41,273 bases of DNA from Acanthamoeba lenticulata (GCA_002179805.1 NAVB01000383.1:1-41273), one strand, 5' to 3'; counted from the first letter of the stretch, positions 22,049-32,891 are shown. Numbers and translations are program-made. Notes: generated by a model not told the origin, from the sequence alone.

Positions 22049-22930
22049 TTAGAGAGGGCTGCCTCCCGAAGGGCACGGTGGGGGCTTGTTGGCCTTTGTC
22101 TGGGGGCCTTTGTGCTTGCGGAATACCATCACGTTGCGTTGCAACCAGAGCAACTGCGTTTGCTCCGCTAGCTCCTGGGTTGCCTTTTCGTCCAAGACAA
22201 GGTGGACCGAGGGGTCGAGAAGGCGCTGTTGTTCTGCCATGGCGGATACCACAGCGCAGCGGGGAAGCTCGTTGTGGTGGCCGTAGCCATCTTGGCCGGG
22301 GGTGGCCCAGGAAAGAATGACGCCTCGCGTGCTGTGAAGTAAGAGGTTGCGCATAAAGGTAGCTTCATACTGTTGAGGTAGATGCTCGCCCACCTCGAGA
22401 GCCATGACCCACTCAACCGCAGGAATGTCGTCGAAGGGTTCAGAGAGGTCGAGGAAGCGTACATAGCCATCGGTCAACTCCTCCACGCCCTCTGAGCCGT
22501 CGAAACAGCTGGCGTCGATGCCCTTCGCCCGCATGCGGCGAGTGTAAAGGCCAATGTTACCTCCCAAGTCGTAGAGAGTGCTGGAGCCATCTCGCTTGAC
22601 AAAGTCGGCTACAGCGTCGGCTAAGGCCAGGTCAGTGAGGTTTTGTCTCTGCACTTCATAGTACGCCAGGCCTTCTCCTAGCCTCAAACACCAACCGCCG
22701 GTGGGTCCAAACTCAGCTTGAGCAGAGTCGCAGTACAGAGTTCCCCAGGCGGATCGTATTCGTCGCTTTTCCTTGAGGCATATGTTCCTTTGCAACAGCA
22801 AGTCGTAGCGTTCCTGCTGTAGTTTTTTCAGCGGCTCCCAATATCCATCGCTGCTCTGCCAAAGGACACCCACCCAGATGCCCAGCAGAAACGCCACCAA
22901 GACCACAATGTGTCCCTGTCTAACACGCAT
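22049..22930 (-). CDS. Membrane-anchored SAM-dependent methyltransferase, intronless, 293 aa
   Basis: A single open exon from ATG 22928-22930. Residues about 8-24 (IVVLVAFLLGIWVGVLW) form an N-terminal signal anchor, predicting a type II protein facing the secretory lumen. The catalytic domain has motif I TLYDLGGNIGLYTRRM, an acidic residue after strand 2 (DASCFDGSEG), a DLSEPF strand, VMALEVGEHLPQQYE and the conserved ILSWATPGQDGYGHHN. I know this domain style (LEVGEHIP...LSWAxPGQxGxGHxN) from algal, oomycete and giant-virus methyltransferases of unproven substrate. LNLTD-type glycosylation sequon at QNLTD fits lumenal location. It is the only long intron-free protein gene here. Substrate unknown; a glycan or lipid is possible but unsupported. 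Confidence 0.8.
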   Translation of the reverse strand: MRVRQGHIVVLVAFLLGIWVGVLWQSSDGYWEPLKKLQQERYDLLLQRNICLKEKRRIRSAWGTLYCDSAQAEFGPTGGWCLRLGEGLAYYEVQRQNLTDLALADAVADFVKRDGSSTLYDLGGNIGLYTRRMRAKGIDASCFDGSEGVEELTDGYVRFLDLSEPFDDIPAVEWVMALEVGEHLPQQYEATFMRNLLLHSTRGVILSWATPGQDGYGHHNELPRCAVVSAMAEQQRLLDPSVHLVLDEKATQELAEQTQLLWLQRNVMVFRKHKGPQTKANKPPPCPSGGSPL

Positions 22931-23013
22931 AGGGTAAAGTTCTCAGCTCGGATCGGCCCGGGATTTTCTTTTTCCTGTTTTAAAACAGAAGAATTTCAAT
23001 AATGTTATGTACA

Positions 23014-23019
23014 TTTATT
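23014..23019 (-). promoter_or_regulatory. Polyadenylation signal AATAAA of the glycosyltransferase gene
   Basis: On the minus strand AATAAA lies about 55 nt past the glycosyltransferase stop codon in an AT-rich 3' region, a normal place for a cleavage signal. Confidence 0.5.
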
Positions 23020-23074
23020 GTTTTAGGAATGAATAAATCGATGGATGGATGTTTTACTGAAGAAAGAAGAAGAG

Positions 23075-24926
23075 CTAGAGTCGTCGACACCAGAGCGGGA
23101 GGCCGCCGAGCGACATCTGCAGCGGGAGCGGCGCCCACCTCCGGCGAGAGAGACAGCTGGCGCGCTGCCGAATCCACACCAGGGCCAGCAGAGTCGGCGC
23201 ACCGACGACGACGAGCGGGCAGTACCACAGGAGGAGCTGCAGCACCATGAATCGATCCAAGCCGAACAGCGTGTCAAAGTCGCCCTCCTCTGGTTCGATC
23301 GGCTCGTCAGATACCACGGCTTCCAGTCGTCGACGAGTACGCGGGTCGTGGACCTCGTGATTGTAGAGCGCGAGCAGTTCATCGTGGGTCGTGAGGTGGT
23401 CGTGGAAGCGGAATCTCGCCATGACCTCCGCCAAGATGTCCACGCGCACCCGCAGCAAGCCGTGCTAATGTACAAGCAGGCGTGAGTCGACGCGCATACA
23501 GTCTGGCGAGGTTGTAAAGAAGCGCAAAGCGTACCTTCCGGAATCGGGCGAGCTTCTGAGAGTGCCCCACGATCCAGTTGTTGTGGACAATGTACGGGTC
23601 GGGCTTCGTTTTGAGGGGCCGGCCGAAGACGCCCATCTGCGGAGACGCCAAAAACACCAACGACTTGAGCTGACTTCTTCTTGCCAACAGACAACAGCTG
23701 AGCAAGTGAGCGCCTGTACCGTCCAGAAAGTATTGAAGTAGTGCGCCCCGCTCGGGAAGTCTTCTGTCGACAGCACTTTCATATGAACGTGCTATAGGGA
23801 ACCACCACAGCCGAGGCATTAGCCATGTTATCATTGTAAAGCAACACAGGCTTAAAGTGAAGGGGAGGGAAGAACATACCCCCTTGCCCCCTCGCGTTGA
23901 GTTGCGCCACTGTTCGAAGCAAGGTTGCTCCTTCATGCCGGTCTTTTCACACTCTTGCACAAAGTTGACAAACGACAACGTGCGCTCGTTGCTGCGGCCC
24001 ATCCAGAAGCCTGCAACAGGAGGTACATCCTGGTGAGTTTTTCTCTTCTTTTGTGAAAAAGAACACAACAATGTGCAAGTCGTACCGCCGCATAGCAGGA
24101 CTTCCCGGCCGTCAGTGGGCGGCACCGTTTTGATGTCGTTGATGAAGAAGAGATCGACACGCTTATCGGCAAACAAAGGCATCGGGTCTTTCATGAACAC
24201 CAGATCGACGTCGGTCACCTGAAGACGATCGGAGGACCATAAGAAAAGGCTTTGGGGAATACAAAGCAGGAACGCGCGATCCGTCTCTAGCGACGTACCA
24301 AGACATCGAGGCCCATCGAGAGCAGCTTGCGGACGTAAGCAGCCTTTTTGTGGACGACTTGGTTCCACTTCTTCCACATGGGACTCTTCTTGTCATTTGT
24401 GTAGGCTGCGGCTTCAAAAGAGTCGTGGTCGAGCCCAATGTCTGGGTCGTACGTCCAGCTCACACCTGCGCCGGTCCAAGTACATCAGCAGCCGAGCGCA
24501 ACTGAAAATAAAACAAAGAGAGGGGGGGGGGGAGAGATAGCCACATTACCTAAAAAGCTAAGCTGCTGTGCGGCCTTCAAGTCGTTGGGCACGATAATGT
24601 AGTGGGAGATGTTGAGCCGGTCCACTGACGCTTTCCAATTGAGTAGCAGGTCAATGTACCCGGCGTTGCACAGGGCCATGATAACGACCCCATCCTTCGC
24701 CACTTTCGGGGCCACCTGCATGTACATAAACATTAACCTCCACATCCGGCGGCGAAGCCAATGCGAAGTAAAGGATGGTGAGAGATTAGGGAATGCGTAC
24801 GTGCTCAAGAAGCAAGCTCTTGTCTTGTGCTATATCGATGGCTCCGGATTCATGTATTGTGAAAGAGATCAGGAAAAAGAAGAAGAGAAGTAAGCCGGAA
24901 GGGGGAAAGGACTGCCGCTGCATCAT
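23075..24926 (-). CDS. DxD-containing nucleotide-sugar glycosyltransferase (Nucleotid_trans type)
   Basis: A Golgi/ER glycosyltransferase of the RGXT/DUF271-like group. ATG 24924-24926 begins MMQRQSFPPSGLLLFFFFLISFT, a signal anchor. Later exons give GVVIMALCNAGYIDLLLNW (start of the GT-A fold), HYIIVPNDLKAAQQL, KKAAYVRKLLSMGLDVL, then VTDVDLVFMKDPMPLF with the metal-binding DxD, GFWMGRSNERTLSFV, RGALLQYFL and VHNNWIVGHSQKLARFRK, a typical acceptor/His region. The last exon (to stop 23075) adds a basic region and a second hydrophobic stretch (FMVLQLLLWYCPLVVVGA), unusual for the family, which normally ends after the catalytic domain. About nine exons. The frame stays open upstream of the chosen start but lacks an ATG until 25184; the anchor at the chosen start favours it. 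The sugar and acceptor cannot be told. Confidence 0.8.
24522..24532 (-). repeat. Poly-C run (11 nt) in a glycosyltransferase intron
   Basis: Eleven G on +, hence C on the gene strand, inside an intron. Confidence 0.7.
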
Positions 24927-25789
24927 CGCGTAGCGCGATCCACTTTCAATTGTGTAAGTGCCGGCGTCACTTCTTCTTCCTCCGCCACCTTGGACAATGA
25001 TTTGCAACAGTGCCGTGTGTTGTTGAAGCCCGCAGCCGTGGTGGCCTTTACCCCGTCGCCACGAGCCGTAGTGGGACGCCAGCGCAGAACTCCTCATGGA
25101 CAAGCTGTCATGTAGGCTCAACATTTCAAGTCTGTTGTTCCAGATAGGAAAATTCATGGAGAGTACACCTTTTACGTCAACCATCTCGGTAAACCTCGCC
25201 CTCACATTGGGCCTCCCGCCAACAGGAAACCGTACCAAGTCTAAGCTTGCGATACAAGGACGCCCGCTGCGCGTTACCGGAAAGCCGCACTCGACAAAAG
25301 AGGCCCATTACGTGAATGTAGCCGGGAACGGCGATTGTGGCCCTCCTCGCAACAGCAAGGCCCAGCCCGCACTGACGCAGGTCGAGGGCAGTGGCAGTTC
25401 GTCGCGACTCCCAGGAGACCAGCACAACACAGTGCGCCACCCCCAGCGTGCTGGCTGGTGCGAAAGTGCATCACATTTTGTGACCGCTTTTCTTATTGTT
25501 GTTCCAGTCCTGTCGCGCGAGACAATGGACGCACCTCATGAGCTCGTTCTCAACGTCGGCGCAACACATGGGGCCACAAGCCAGAAAGAAGGGCGAAGCC
25601 CTGTTGTCTCGGTCTGGGATAACACAGCTAGCTGGCCACACGTGCCGGCAGTGTCGCCCTTACCCCGCACACCGGCGTGATCAATTTGTGGTGCTCGGAA
25701 AGTTTTTGGCGCCAAAAAATTATGCGCTTTGTGCGACGTGCCGGCGCAAACAGCTTTTCTGCCGTGGTCAAACTTGGGCAGAAGCACAA
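24927..25789. other. Long spacer between glycosyltransferase and esterase genes
   Basis: About 860 nt. It should contain the glycosyltransferase promoter and the esterase 3' end. An open frame of 194 codons on + (25096-25680) has no family resemblance. Apart from the relic esterase exon listed separately I recognise nothing. Confidence 0.45.
25522..25600 (-). pseudogene. Relic exon of a second CE2-type esterase
   Basis: About 80 nt that align, on the minus strand, with the exon of the intact esterase at 26081-26168. The reading is PFFLACGPM, CCADVENEL and then a GTGCGTCC donor, against HFFLACGPMISQPCCSYVENVV with the same donor. Differences in FFLACGPM are mostly third-position, and the copy lacks exactly 12 nt. 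Neighbouring exons were not found on either side, so this looks like the remnant of a tandem duplicate. It starts about 190 nt beyond the intact gene's stop. Confidence 0.6.
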
Positions 25790-27398
25790 CTACCAGCCCA
25801 TCGTTGTTTTGATGATGGGGTACGCTATGTTGGCCATCTTTCTGTGTCCGCTCACCTAGAGCAGCCAACCACAGACCGCTTTAGATCCAGGCAAGGGAAA
25901 GGAAGGAATGAGGGAAGAGAGAGGAGGGAGAGAGTACCGACGGGTGGCCAGCACACCCGATGTCCTCCTGGTCGAGGATGTGCTGGAGGTTGATGTACGT
26001 GATGTTGAGGCCACGGGCCTTTTCCCTGTGTGGTGGACCGCTCGCGCTGTCAGAAGGCGAGGCTACTCTTTCAGGCCAAGGCAACGGACGCACCTCATTA
26101 CCACGTTCTCCACGTAGGAGCAACACGGCTGAGAGATCATGGGGCCGCAGGCGAGGAAGAAGTGCGGCGCCTGGCCACTGCTTCGGTACTGGACGTAGAT
26201 GTACTCGATGAACTTTTGGTAGCCTGCGACAGTGTTAGCGCCAACCAATGACCACCGTGCAAAGCGGTTTGTTTGGGGTGACTGGGGGAAGAGCGGTACC
26301 GGTCTCGAAGATGGCCTGAGGAGGGGCCGGCTGGGTGGAGTAGTCGTTGGTGCCCAGGTTGATCACCACCGCCTGCGTCCACAGGCCAAAGTGCCACTGC
26401 GAGTCCTTGTTGGTAGGCAGCGTGCGCGGGAACAGCGCCGGGAACGGCTCGGCCGACGTGATGTTCTTATCTCCGTAGTTCCTGTGCCACACAATCCGAC
26501 GGATGATCGTTGTCACCAAGCCGCGGCAAATATTTGCCGCTCGAGCGTGCGTGCGAACGTACCTCACCACGCCGCGGCCACTCCAGCACTCCAGGTGCAG
26601 CTCGGCCGACAGGCTCTTGGCAATCAGCGACCCGTAGGTCCTGTGTGTGGTGCGTGTGCGTCGATTAGCAGCGGTGACGGCGGCTGTTCAAGGTGAGCAA
26701 GCGCGTACAGGCCACTGTTTTCGGTGCCGGCGGTGAAGGGGCACGGAGCGTGGCCCTCGATGCCGTAGCCGCAGGAGATGGAGTCACCAATGAACTCGAT
26801 GCGCCGGTTCTCCTGCGCCTGCGGCTTGGCCGCGATCGCTGGGATGAACGACCGTTCGCCCTGTTCGCTGACGACGGCGAAGCCGTGGAAGGTGACGACG
26901 CCAAAGAGAGCCTCGGTCCTCTTACGCAGCACGATGGAGTGCGCCGTTCCTGCGTCACCGCACGACGCCACCAGTTCAAGTTGACAACCAGGAGGAGGAC
27001 GTTGTTGCGGGTGCCCCAAGGCACAGAGGGCGCGCTTACCGGTGCTGAGTCCGTTGACGACCGGGTAGGTGCGCAAGCCGCTGGTGGTGTTGATGAGCCC
27101 CACCGACAGACCGTCCACAAACACCTCGAACTCGTTCTCGTAGCTGTCAATGAGGGCACTGACGGCTCTGGCACGAACTCTGGAAGAAGCTCGGCATGGT
27201 TGGCAACTGAAGATCTTAAATCCAAGCGAGGACGGGAGGGAGAACTTACGAAGTATGAATCTCGACGTTGGACCACTCAAACTCGACCGCATTGTCCACG
27301 GTGGAGGACTGCTGCACACGCCCCACGTATTGCACGGTCGGCTGCTGGGCAGCAGCCACAGCTACGAGAAGCACCACAAACACAAACCACTGCCTCAT
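25790..27398 (-). CDS. Secreted CE2-type carbohydrate esterase (SGNH hydrolase)
   Basis: A probable polysaccharide deacetylase-type esterase. ATG 27396-27398 starts a signal peptide (MRQWFVFVVLLVAVAAAQQ). The N-terminal beta-sandwich of CE2 follows: VQYVGRVQQSSTVDNAVEFEWSN, ENEFEVFVDG, then HSIVLRKRTEALFGVVTFHGF. The SGNH domain has the nucleophile block IEFIGDSISCGYG, a WSGRGVVRNYG block, VINLGTNDYS, HFFLACGPM and the catalytic-His region DIGCAGHPS joined by splicing (about 25938 to 25855) to VSGHRKMANIAYPI. It ends TTMGW at TAG 25790-25792. The layout (sandwich, then Ser-His dyad) matches bacterial and fungal CE2 acetyl-xylan/glucomannan esterases, fitting an amoeba digesting plant or microbial walls. 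About eight exons. An ATG 45 nt upstream is in frame but would bury the signal peptide. Confidence 0.85.
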
Positions 27399-27590
27399 CT
27401 TCTTCTTTAAGCTCTCCGCGTCCCACTCTCCAATGAACAACATTGCGGTGGCTCGCCATTGGTCGTATGATTATTTGAATAGAAAGCATCCGAAAATTAC
27501 GTAATTTATGCAATTTTGTTAAAATTATTTAACAGATGAATTGTGCCGTCGGTTTCGCGCCTCTGCGCCGTACTACCGGCCCCTTGGTGT
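27399..27590. other. AT-rich spacer between esterase start and ABCG transporter stop
   Basis: Contains an AT-rich patch (27465-27540) that probably combines the transporter 3' end with the esterase promoter; both are read on minus. Confidence 0.4.
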
Positions 27591-30500
27591 TCACCTCCTC
27601 TCCTTGTAGAGGAAACGCAGACAAACGTAGGCCAGGAGGCGGTAGCCCACCACCATCGACGCCAGCACGCCGAGGTCCTCCCAGATGTTGACGTTGGCCA
27701 TGCCCATGCGCTGCAGCTGCACCGCACCTGCACAGGCCACAGGAACAAACGCGGGCGCGTCAGCTCGGGCGCGTCCAGCCCCAGAGGACGCGAGAACAAA
27801 AGGAAGAGGAAGAGGCACTGAACCGTTGGGAATGCAGGCCGGATCGTCCGGTTGGCACGTGAACGTGAGGCCCTCGAGCTCGTTGGTGACGAGCACCTCG
27901 TAGGCGTAGCGGAAGAAGGACAAGTAGTAGAACGGCTTGTAGTAGACCGGGATGTTGTCGAGATTGATGTAGAAACCTGGTCAAAAGCACAGCCCAGACG
28001 GATATCAGCGTCATCACCGTCGTCGTCATCATTAAATCATGCCCATTTCGAATGATAAGAGCAAGTTGTACCGCCAAACATGAGGAAGAGGACCGTGGTG
28101 ATGGGCGAGAGGATGGTGGCCACGACGGGGTTGGGCGCCAGCGTGCCGATGAAGAGGTAAAGCGAAGCAGCCACGGTGGAGAAGGTCACCACCGTCAGCA
28201 GGAACGTGCCGTAGTGCTCGGCCGACGCCTGGAAGCCGCACGTCCAATACGCTGCGACGCTGAAGAGGACCGGCATGACGAGTTGGAAGGGGAAGTCCGT
28301 CTGCGCGAGGTTAGCTCTGTCCGCGTCCCGAAACAACGCTGAGAGAAAAGGGGGCGAACGATATTCTTGGAGAGGAAGTAGGCAGAGGTGGCATAGACAC
28401 CGGCCGCCCTCTCTCGATTAAACACGTCGCGCTCTTGGAGGACTGTGAGACGCACCCCTACCGTGTCAGGCGAGCAAGGGGGAGGCCTCAAGGAGAGAAG
28501 GGGCAAGTACACAGGTTGAGGGTGGAGATCATGCTGAAGGACTGGTTGGTCACCACAAAGAAGAGCGCCCCAATTCGATTCTGCGTGGGATCGTATCCGG
28601 CAAGAAGGCCACACCAATTAAATTCGCTCCCAATATGGCCGCCAGGCACAGGAAAGTGACGTACTTGGATGGACGCCTGGTCGAGCCCGAGGTCAAAGTA
28701 GATCGAGCCCACGAGGAGGCTCATGAACAGGGTCTGGACGACCATCACGTAGGTCGACTGCACAATCACATATGCACACGTTGCCATCCCACAAGGAGTC
28801 GTCAGAAGTGCGCAGTCAAGTGACACGTGTCGTCATGAGGGGCACCGAACCATCGGGTTGCGGGTCAAGTCGGTGAAGTTGCGCCAGCTCAGGATGAAGA
28901 ACTGCTTCAGCCAGTAGGAGGCGTACTCCTGCTTGATGCTGCCGTCGGTGGCCAACTCGCCGCGTTCGCTCTTGTCCTTGACTTCTTGGATGGTGCCGAG
29001 GACCTTGCCCAGCAGGTTCGACCGGTAGGCCTCGGCCATATCCAGCGAATAGTCGTCTCCCAGTCCCCCGTCGTCAGGCTCGACAAGCTCGTCGTCCACG
29101 CCGGCCTAGCGACAATGATAATGGCGAAGAGGCGGTCAGCTCACAGTGCCATCAACCAATCAACCAATCATTCCGAGCAAAGCGCAAGAAAGGCTGCGTC
29201 CGCACCGGGAGGGGCTTGCGAGCGATGTAGTACGCCGGGGACTTGGCCAGCGCAAAGTCCAGCGACGATTCTCCCAGCGTGGACTCCACGCTCAGTCTGC
29301 CAAGACAGGCGTGAGTGGTGATCAGGTGAGCGAGCAAGAAAGAGGAATCTTATTACGCGGATTCAAGGTCCTTGTCGGACGCTGGCTGAAGCTTCTTCTG
29401 GGCGCGGTCGTAGCGTTCCTGGTTCTGTATGACAACGTCCACTGTGGCGCATCACCATCGTCACACCATAGCAGTCAGAGATCGTTCATGGCCAGAGGCG
29501 GAGAGCGAGGCCCGCGGTACAGAGGTAGTCAGCCGGATTGATCCACTCGCGGATCTGGAAGTGAAGCGACGAGAAGTAGGCCACGGCTTGCTTGGCCGGA
29601 CCGAAATAGACCACATCGCCGCGCGACAGGATCATGAGCTGGTCCACGTTGTGGAAGATCGTCGAGCGGGGCTGACAAGACAAGAGAAAAAGAAAGGCGG
29701 TGAGACGTCGAGGTACGCAGTTGCCACCACTGAGCAGATGTTCGCGACAGTGGCGCACTTGGTGGATGGTGCAGACGACTGTCCGCCCGTTGGCGGCGAG
29801 CGCCGAGAGACGGTCCATCACGCCCAGCGAGTTGTAGCTGTCGAGGCCGGTCGTGGGTTCGTCCAGGAAGATGAGATCTGGCTCAGGTGCGGCCCCGCGC
29901 GAGTGAGTCACTGCCCGGGCGGCGAGGCAAGAGAAGGAAGAGGGGAGGTGTGTCACGCACGAGGATCGGTGATGAGCTCGCAGCCGATCGAAACGCGTTT
30001 CCGCTCGCCGCCGGATATACCGCGGGTGAACTGGCCGCCAACCTTGGAGTCGCGCACCTTCTCGAGGCCGAGCTCCTCAATCACGCGCTCGACCTGGTAT
30101 TTCCCATTATCGATCAACTCATGTTGGCCAACAACGATGGAAGCTGCGGCAGCGGTACCCTCTCCTTCCGCTCGGCCATGGTTAGGTGGGAAGGCAAGCG
30201 CAGCTGAGCGTAGAACATAAATGTCTCGTACACGGTGAGGCGCTCTTTGAGGCAATCGTCCTGTATCGTAAGATCCTCACACGTAAGCCTCCAGGTCGGT
30301 CAATCATTCTTCCCTCTTGGGCCTCTGTTCCATCATACCTGCGTGACGTAGCCACTCTGGCGCTTGAAGTACTTGTCGCGGCGCTGGCCGTTGACGAGGA
30401 TGCGCCCGGTGAGGGTACCCGTCTTCTGTCGGCCAGCCAGCACGTCGAGCAGAGTGGTCTTGCCGCTCCCTTGAAGCCCGGCGAGATGAGCAGCACGCTG

Positions 30501-31161
30501 AGAGCCGCGAGAGAAAGAGGCTCGCGGCAAGTACCTGAGGCGCCCATGATGGCGAGCAGCTGGCCGGGCATCACGGCGCCGTAGACGTGGTTGAGGATCA
30601 GCTTCTGCGCGCGGGTCTCGTCGGCCGAGCGCTTCTTAAAGCAGGCTGCAGCGAAGAGTGTTACATCAAGTGGGAACAACAGAAAACGGGCAACAAAAGA
30701 GGCGAAGAAGCTTGAAGGCGGTTTACCGGTCAGTGCGCGCTTGGGGGCGAAGGAGTAGCAGACGTCCTCCCACGTGAGCGCGAGGCCGCTTCCCGCTCCT
30801 GAACCAACGGCCACACTAAGCATCACTGCACACAAGCGAGAGGGAAAGAAGGCAGAGCACAAAAACCTGCAACGCTTCCTTCGGGGACCGAGGAGCGAGG
30901 CTTACGTCGGTTGAGACCTGGATGGGGGACAGTCAGTGTGTGTAGTGAGGAATGAGGGAAATCTCTTAATGCACCTGGAACGGCGCTGTCTCCATCACTG
31001 TCCCGGAAGCCGGTCAGCAAGCGCTTTTGTTCATTGTGGCCCTCCAAGGAGCCCTAAAAAGATTATGCACCATGGACGAATGAGATGAATTGTCAATAAG
31101 TGCTGGCACAGTGATGAATTGTCAAAAGCGCTCGTACATGCGCGTCATCTTGCGATTCCAT
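27591..31161 (-). CDS. ABCG-family half ABC transporter
   Basis: An NBD-TMD half transporter of the white/ABCG type, acting as a dimer on lipids or xenobiotics. Exon 1 is short: ATG 31159-31161 gives MESQDDAH, and splices across a GTACGAG donor to [11 protein letters not shown]. The NBD has Walker [19 protein letters not shown] (split by an intron), Q-loop SGYVTQ, signature [19 protein letters not shown], Walker [17 protein letters not shown] and switch His [29 protein letters not shown] and NPADYL link to the membrane half, which starts with [13 protein letters not shown] and holds [69 protein letters not shown] and six TM segments in all. The lumenal loop has TCQPDDPAC. Ends [11 protein letters not shown] 27591-27593. 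About 15 exons. Complete by family layout; substrate unknown. Confidence 0.93.
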
Positions 31162-31219
31162 CCTGTTTTGCCTTCTCCTCCGTCTGAAGCAAGCAACACC
31201 GCCAGCACAAAAAGATAGC

Positions 31220-31291
31220 GCCGACGGTGGGGCTCGAACCCACGGCCACCAGGTTAAAAGCCTGGCGCTCTACCGACTGAGCTACGTCGGC
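31220..31291 (-). tRNA. tRNA-Lys (UUU)
   Basis: A 72-nt cloverleaf on minus: acceptor stem GCCGACG pairing CGTCGGC, D arm GCTC-AGTCGGTA-GAGC, anticodon stem CCAGG/CCTGG with loop CTTTTAA (anticodon UUU, complementary to 31256-31258), and T arm GTGGG-TTCGAGC-CCCAC. No intron and no encoded CCA, as expected for a nuclear tRNA gene. Internal A and B boxes are intact. It lies in the 239-nt gap between two divergent protein genes. Confidence 0.95.
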
Positions 31292-31400
31292 CCTTTCCCT
31301 CTCATACCTTCCAAATGGTGCTGATACAAACAGTGGTAAAGGGTTCACCGAATGCCTGCTCTTTCGGTTGCTCGAAAGCTTTGAGGTAATAGTTGCTCGA

Positions 31401-32767
31401 ATGGAACACTGCCCACAAGAGCTCTTGCTGCACACTTTCTCCTTCCTTGACTTGAAGGATGTGCTACGTGCGTCGGCAGTTTGCTGGTACGTCACCACAC
31501 CTGTGGCAGCACGTTATGGCTAATGAACCATCTAGGCTATGGAAGCAACTGTCGGGCGACGGTCGTCTGTGGCGGGCCCTCAGTGCTCAGCTTTATGGTC
31601 TTGCCCTCACTAAGGAGCAGTTTCTTGGCCTCCTCTTCGTTGACGTTCACGGTACGGAGAGCCTCAGCTCGGCGCCGCTTCAAGCTCTCATCATAGGTCG
31701 GGCGGGTAGCTAAGGGTGATCAGGTGCCGCTCGAGGTTGTTTCATGTGATGGCGGGGAGTACTCGGACTCCTACATAGTCGCTAACCTCCTTACGCGAAA
31801 GAGCCGTGCCTACTGCACTCGTAAGCCGGCGAACGTGCATATCGTCATGCAGCTCGGTACAGCGCCATGATCTGTCCTGCCAACTCCCAGGCCTTTGCTC
31901 ACCTTTTTCGGGCAGCCAAGGGCGAGGCTGATGCCGACCAACAAGAAGAAGAAGAAGAAGAAGTGATCTTGCTCAAATCGGCGACCATCGAGGCAACCTC
32001 CTGGGGCTACACGGCCCCCGTTGGTACGTGTTTGATCCTACGTCCATGGATATTGGGCCGCATCATGACACTTCAAAAACAGGCAGCGCGCTGCTCTTCA
32101 TGTCGCACAAGCAGCCTGAAGCCGTCCATGCAGCTCCCTTTGACTCCTATACCCCGCCTATGTGGGCCGAGTACGCTGCGTCAAAGCCCGGGATCAGCCC
32201 GACGGTCTGGTCGGCCCCGTTGGAGGAGAGCGCGGCGAAGCCGCTGGAGGCTGCCGTCCTCGTGGACAACCAGGCTGACTATGGCGCGCGCACGCTCATG
32301 ACTCACGCGGCCTCCCCCGGAGACGGCCCCTGCTTGCCTCCCCTGGCCTACTTGGTACTTCCCCAAAGCTGTACTCGGTTCCAGCCTTGGAGAGGCTCAT
32401 CATACTCTCCTCGCTTGGTTTGCTCGGACCGACAGGAGGTAAACAGAGCGAACAGCCTCTCGGCCAGGGCATCCTTCGGCTTGCCTTCTCCCTGCGGAAG
32501 GTACCACCTGCACAAGTGTGTTTCGAAAGCGCCGCATGGTTGGGGCTGACGGGTGGCGGTCCTCCAGATTTATTCTGCTCAAGTTGCTCAAGTCCTCGGC
32601 CGGCTACGCCGAAGACAACATCGACGTCGAATACTTTTCGGTCAACGGCGTCCGGGTCCCACGTACGCCACACACTCACACTTTTTTCCCGTTCACTGGA
32701 GACGCACGTTGACGCGCCGCGCGCAGTGCGGGACCTGAACGTGGCCAAGGCACGGGACCTGTGCTAA
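31401..32767 (+). CDS. F-box protein with a C-terminal beta-sandwich-like domain, 336 aa
   Basis: Likely substrate adaptor of an SCF ubiquitin ligase. Seven exons: 31401-31486, 31536-31651, 31710-31856, 31916-32023, 32083-32500, 32568-32662, 32727-32767. The F-box is at the N-terminus (MEHCPQELLLHTFSFLDL, KDVLRASAVCWLWKQLSGDG, RLWRAL). From about residue 75, DSYIVANLLTRKSRAYCTRKP, NVHIVMQL, SATIEATSWGYTAPVGSALLFM and FILLKLLKSSAGYAEDNIDVEYF suggest a jelly-roll, DOC/discoidin-like ligand-binding domain. That reading is an inference. A run of Glu codons (about 31946-31962) sits in a loop. Exon 5 residues between AYLVLPQS and SPCG are poorly conserved-looking and could hide another intron, though no stop forces one. 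It converges on the MIT gene with only about 125 nt between stops. Confidence 0.75.
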
Positions 32768-32891
32768 GCGCTCTGAAGTGGCCACTTCGCTGCTGTGGCG
32801 GACTCCCCTTTTGGGCCGTAATAGTATTTTTGATTGTACACCAGCGCAGTGGCGTGGACGAGAAGAAAAAGAACAAGAAGCAATAGGGTCA

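Noticed and set aside
24927..25238. Upstream extension of the glycosyltransferase reading frame
   Set aside because: The frame is open but an ATG appears only at 25184, and using it would bury the signal anchor about 86 residues inside.
25096..25680. 194-codon open frame on the plus strand
   Set aside because: It runs antisense through the relic esterase exon, shows no family resemblance and has composition typical of non-coding GC-rich DNA.
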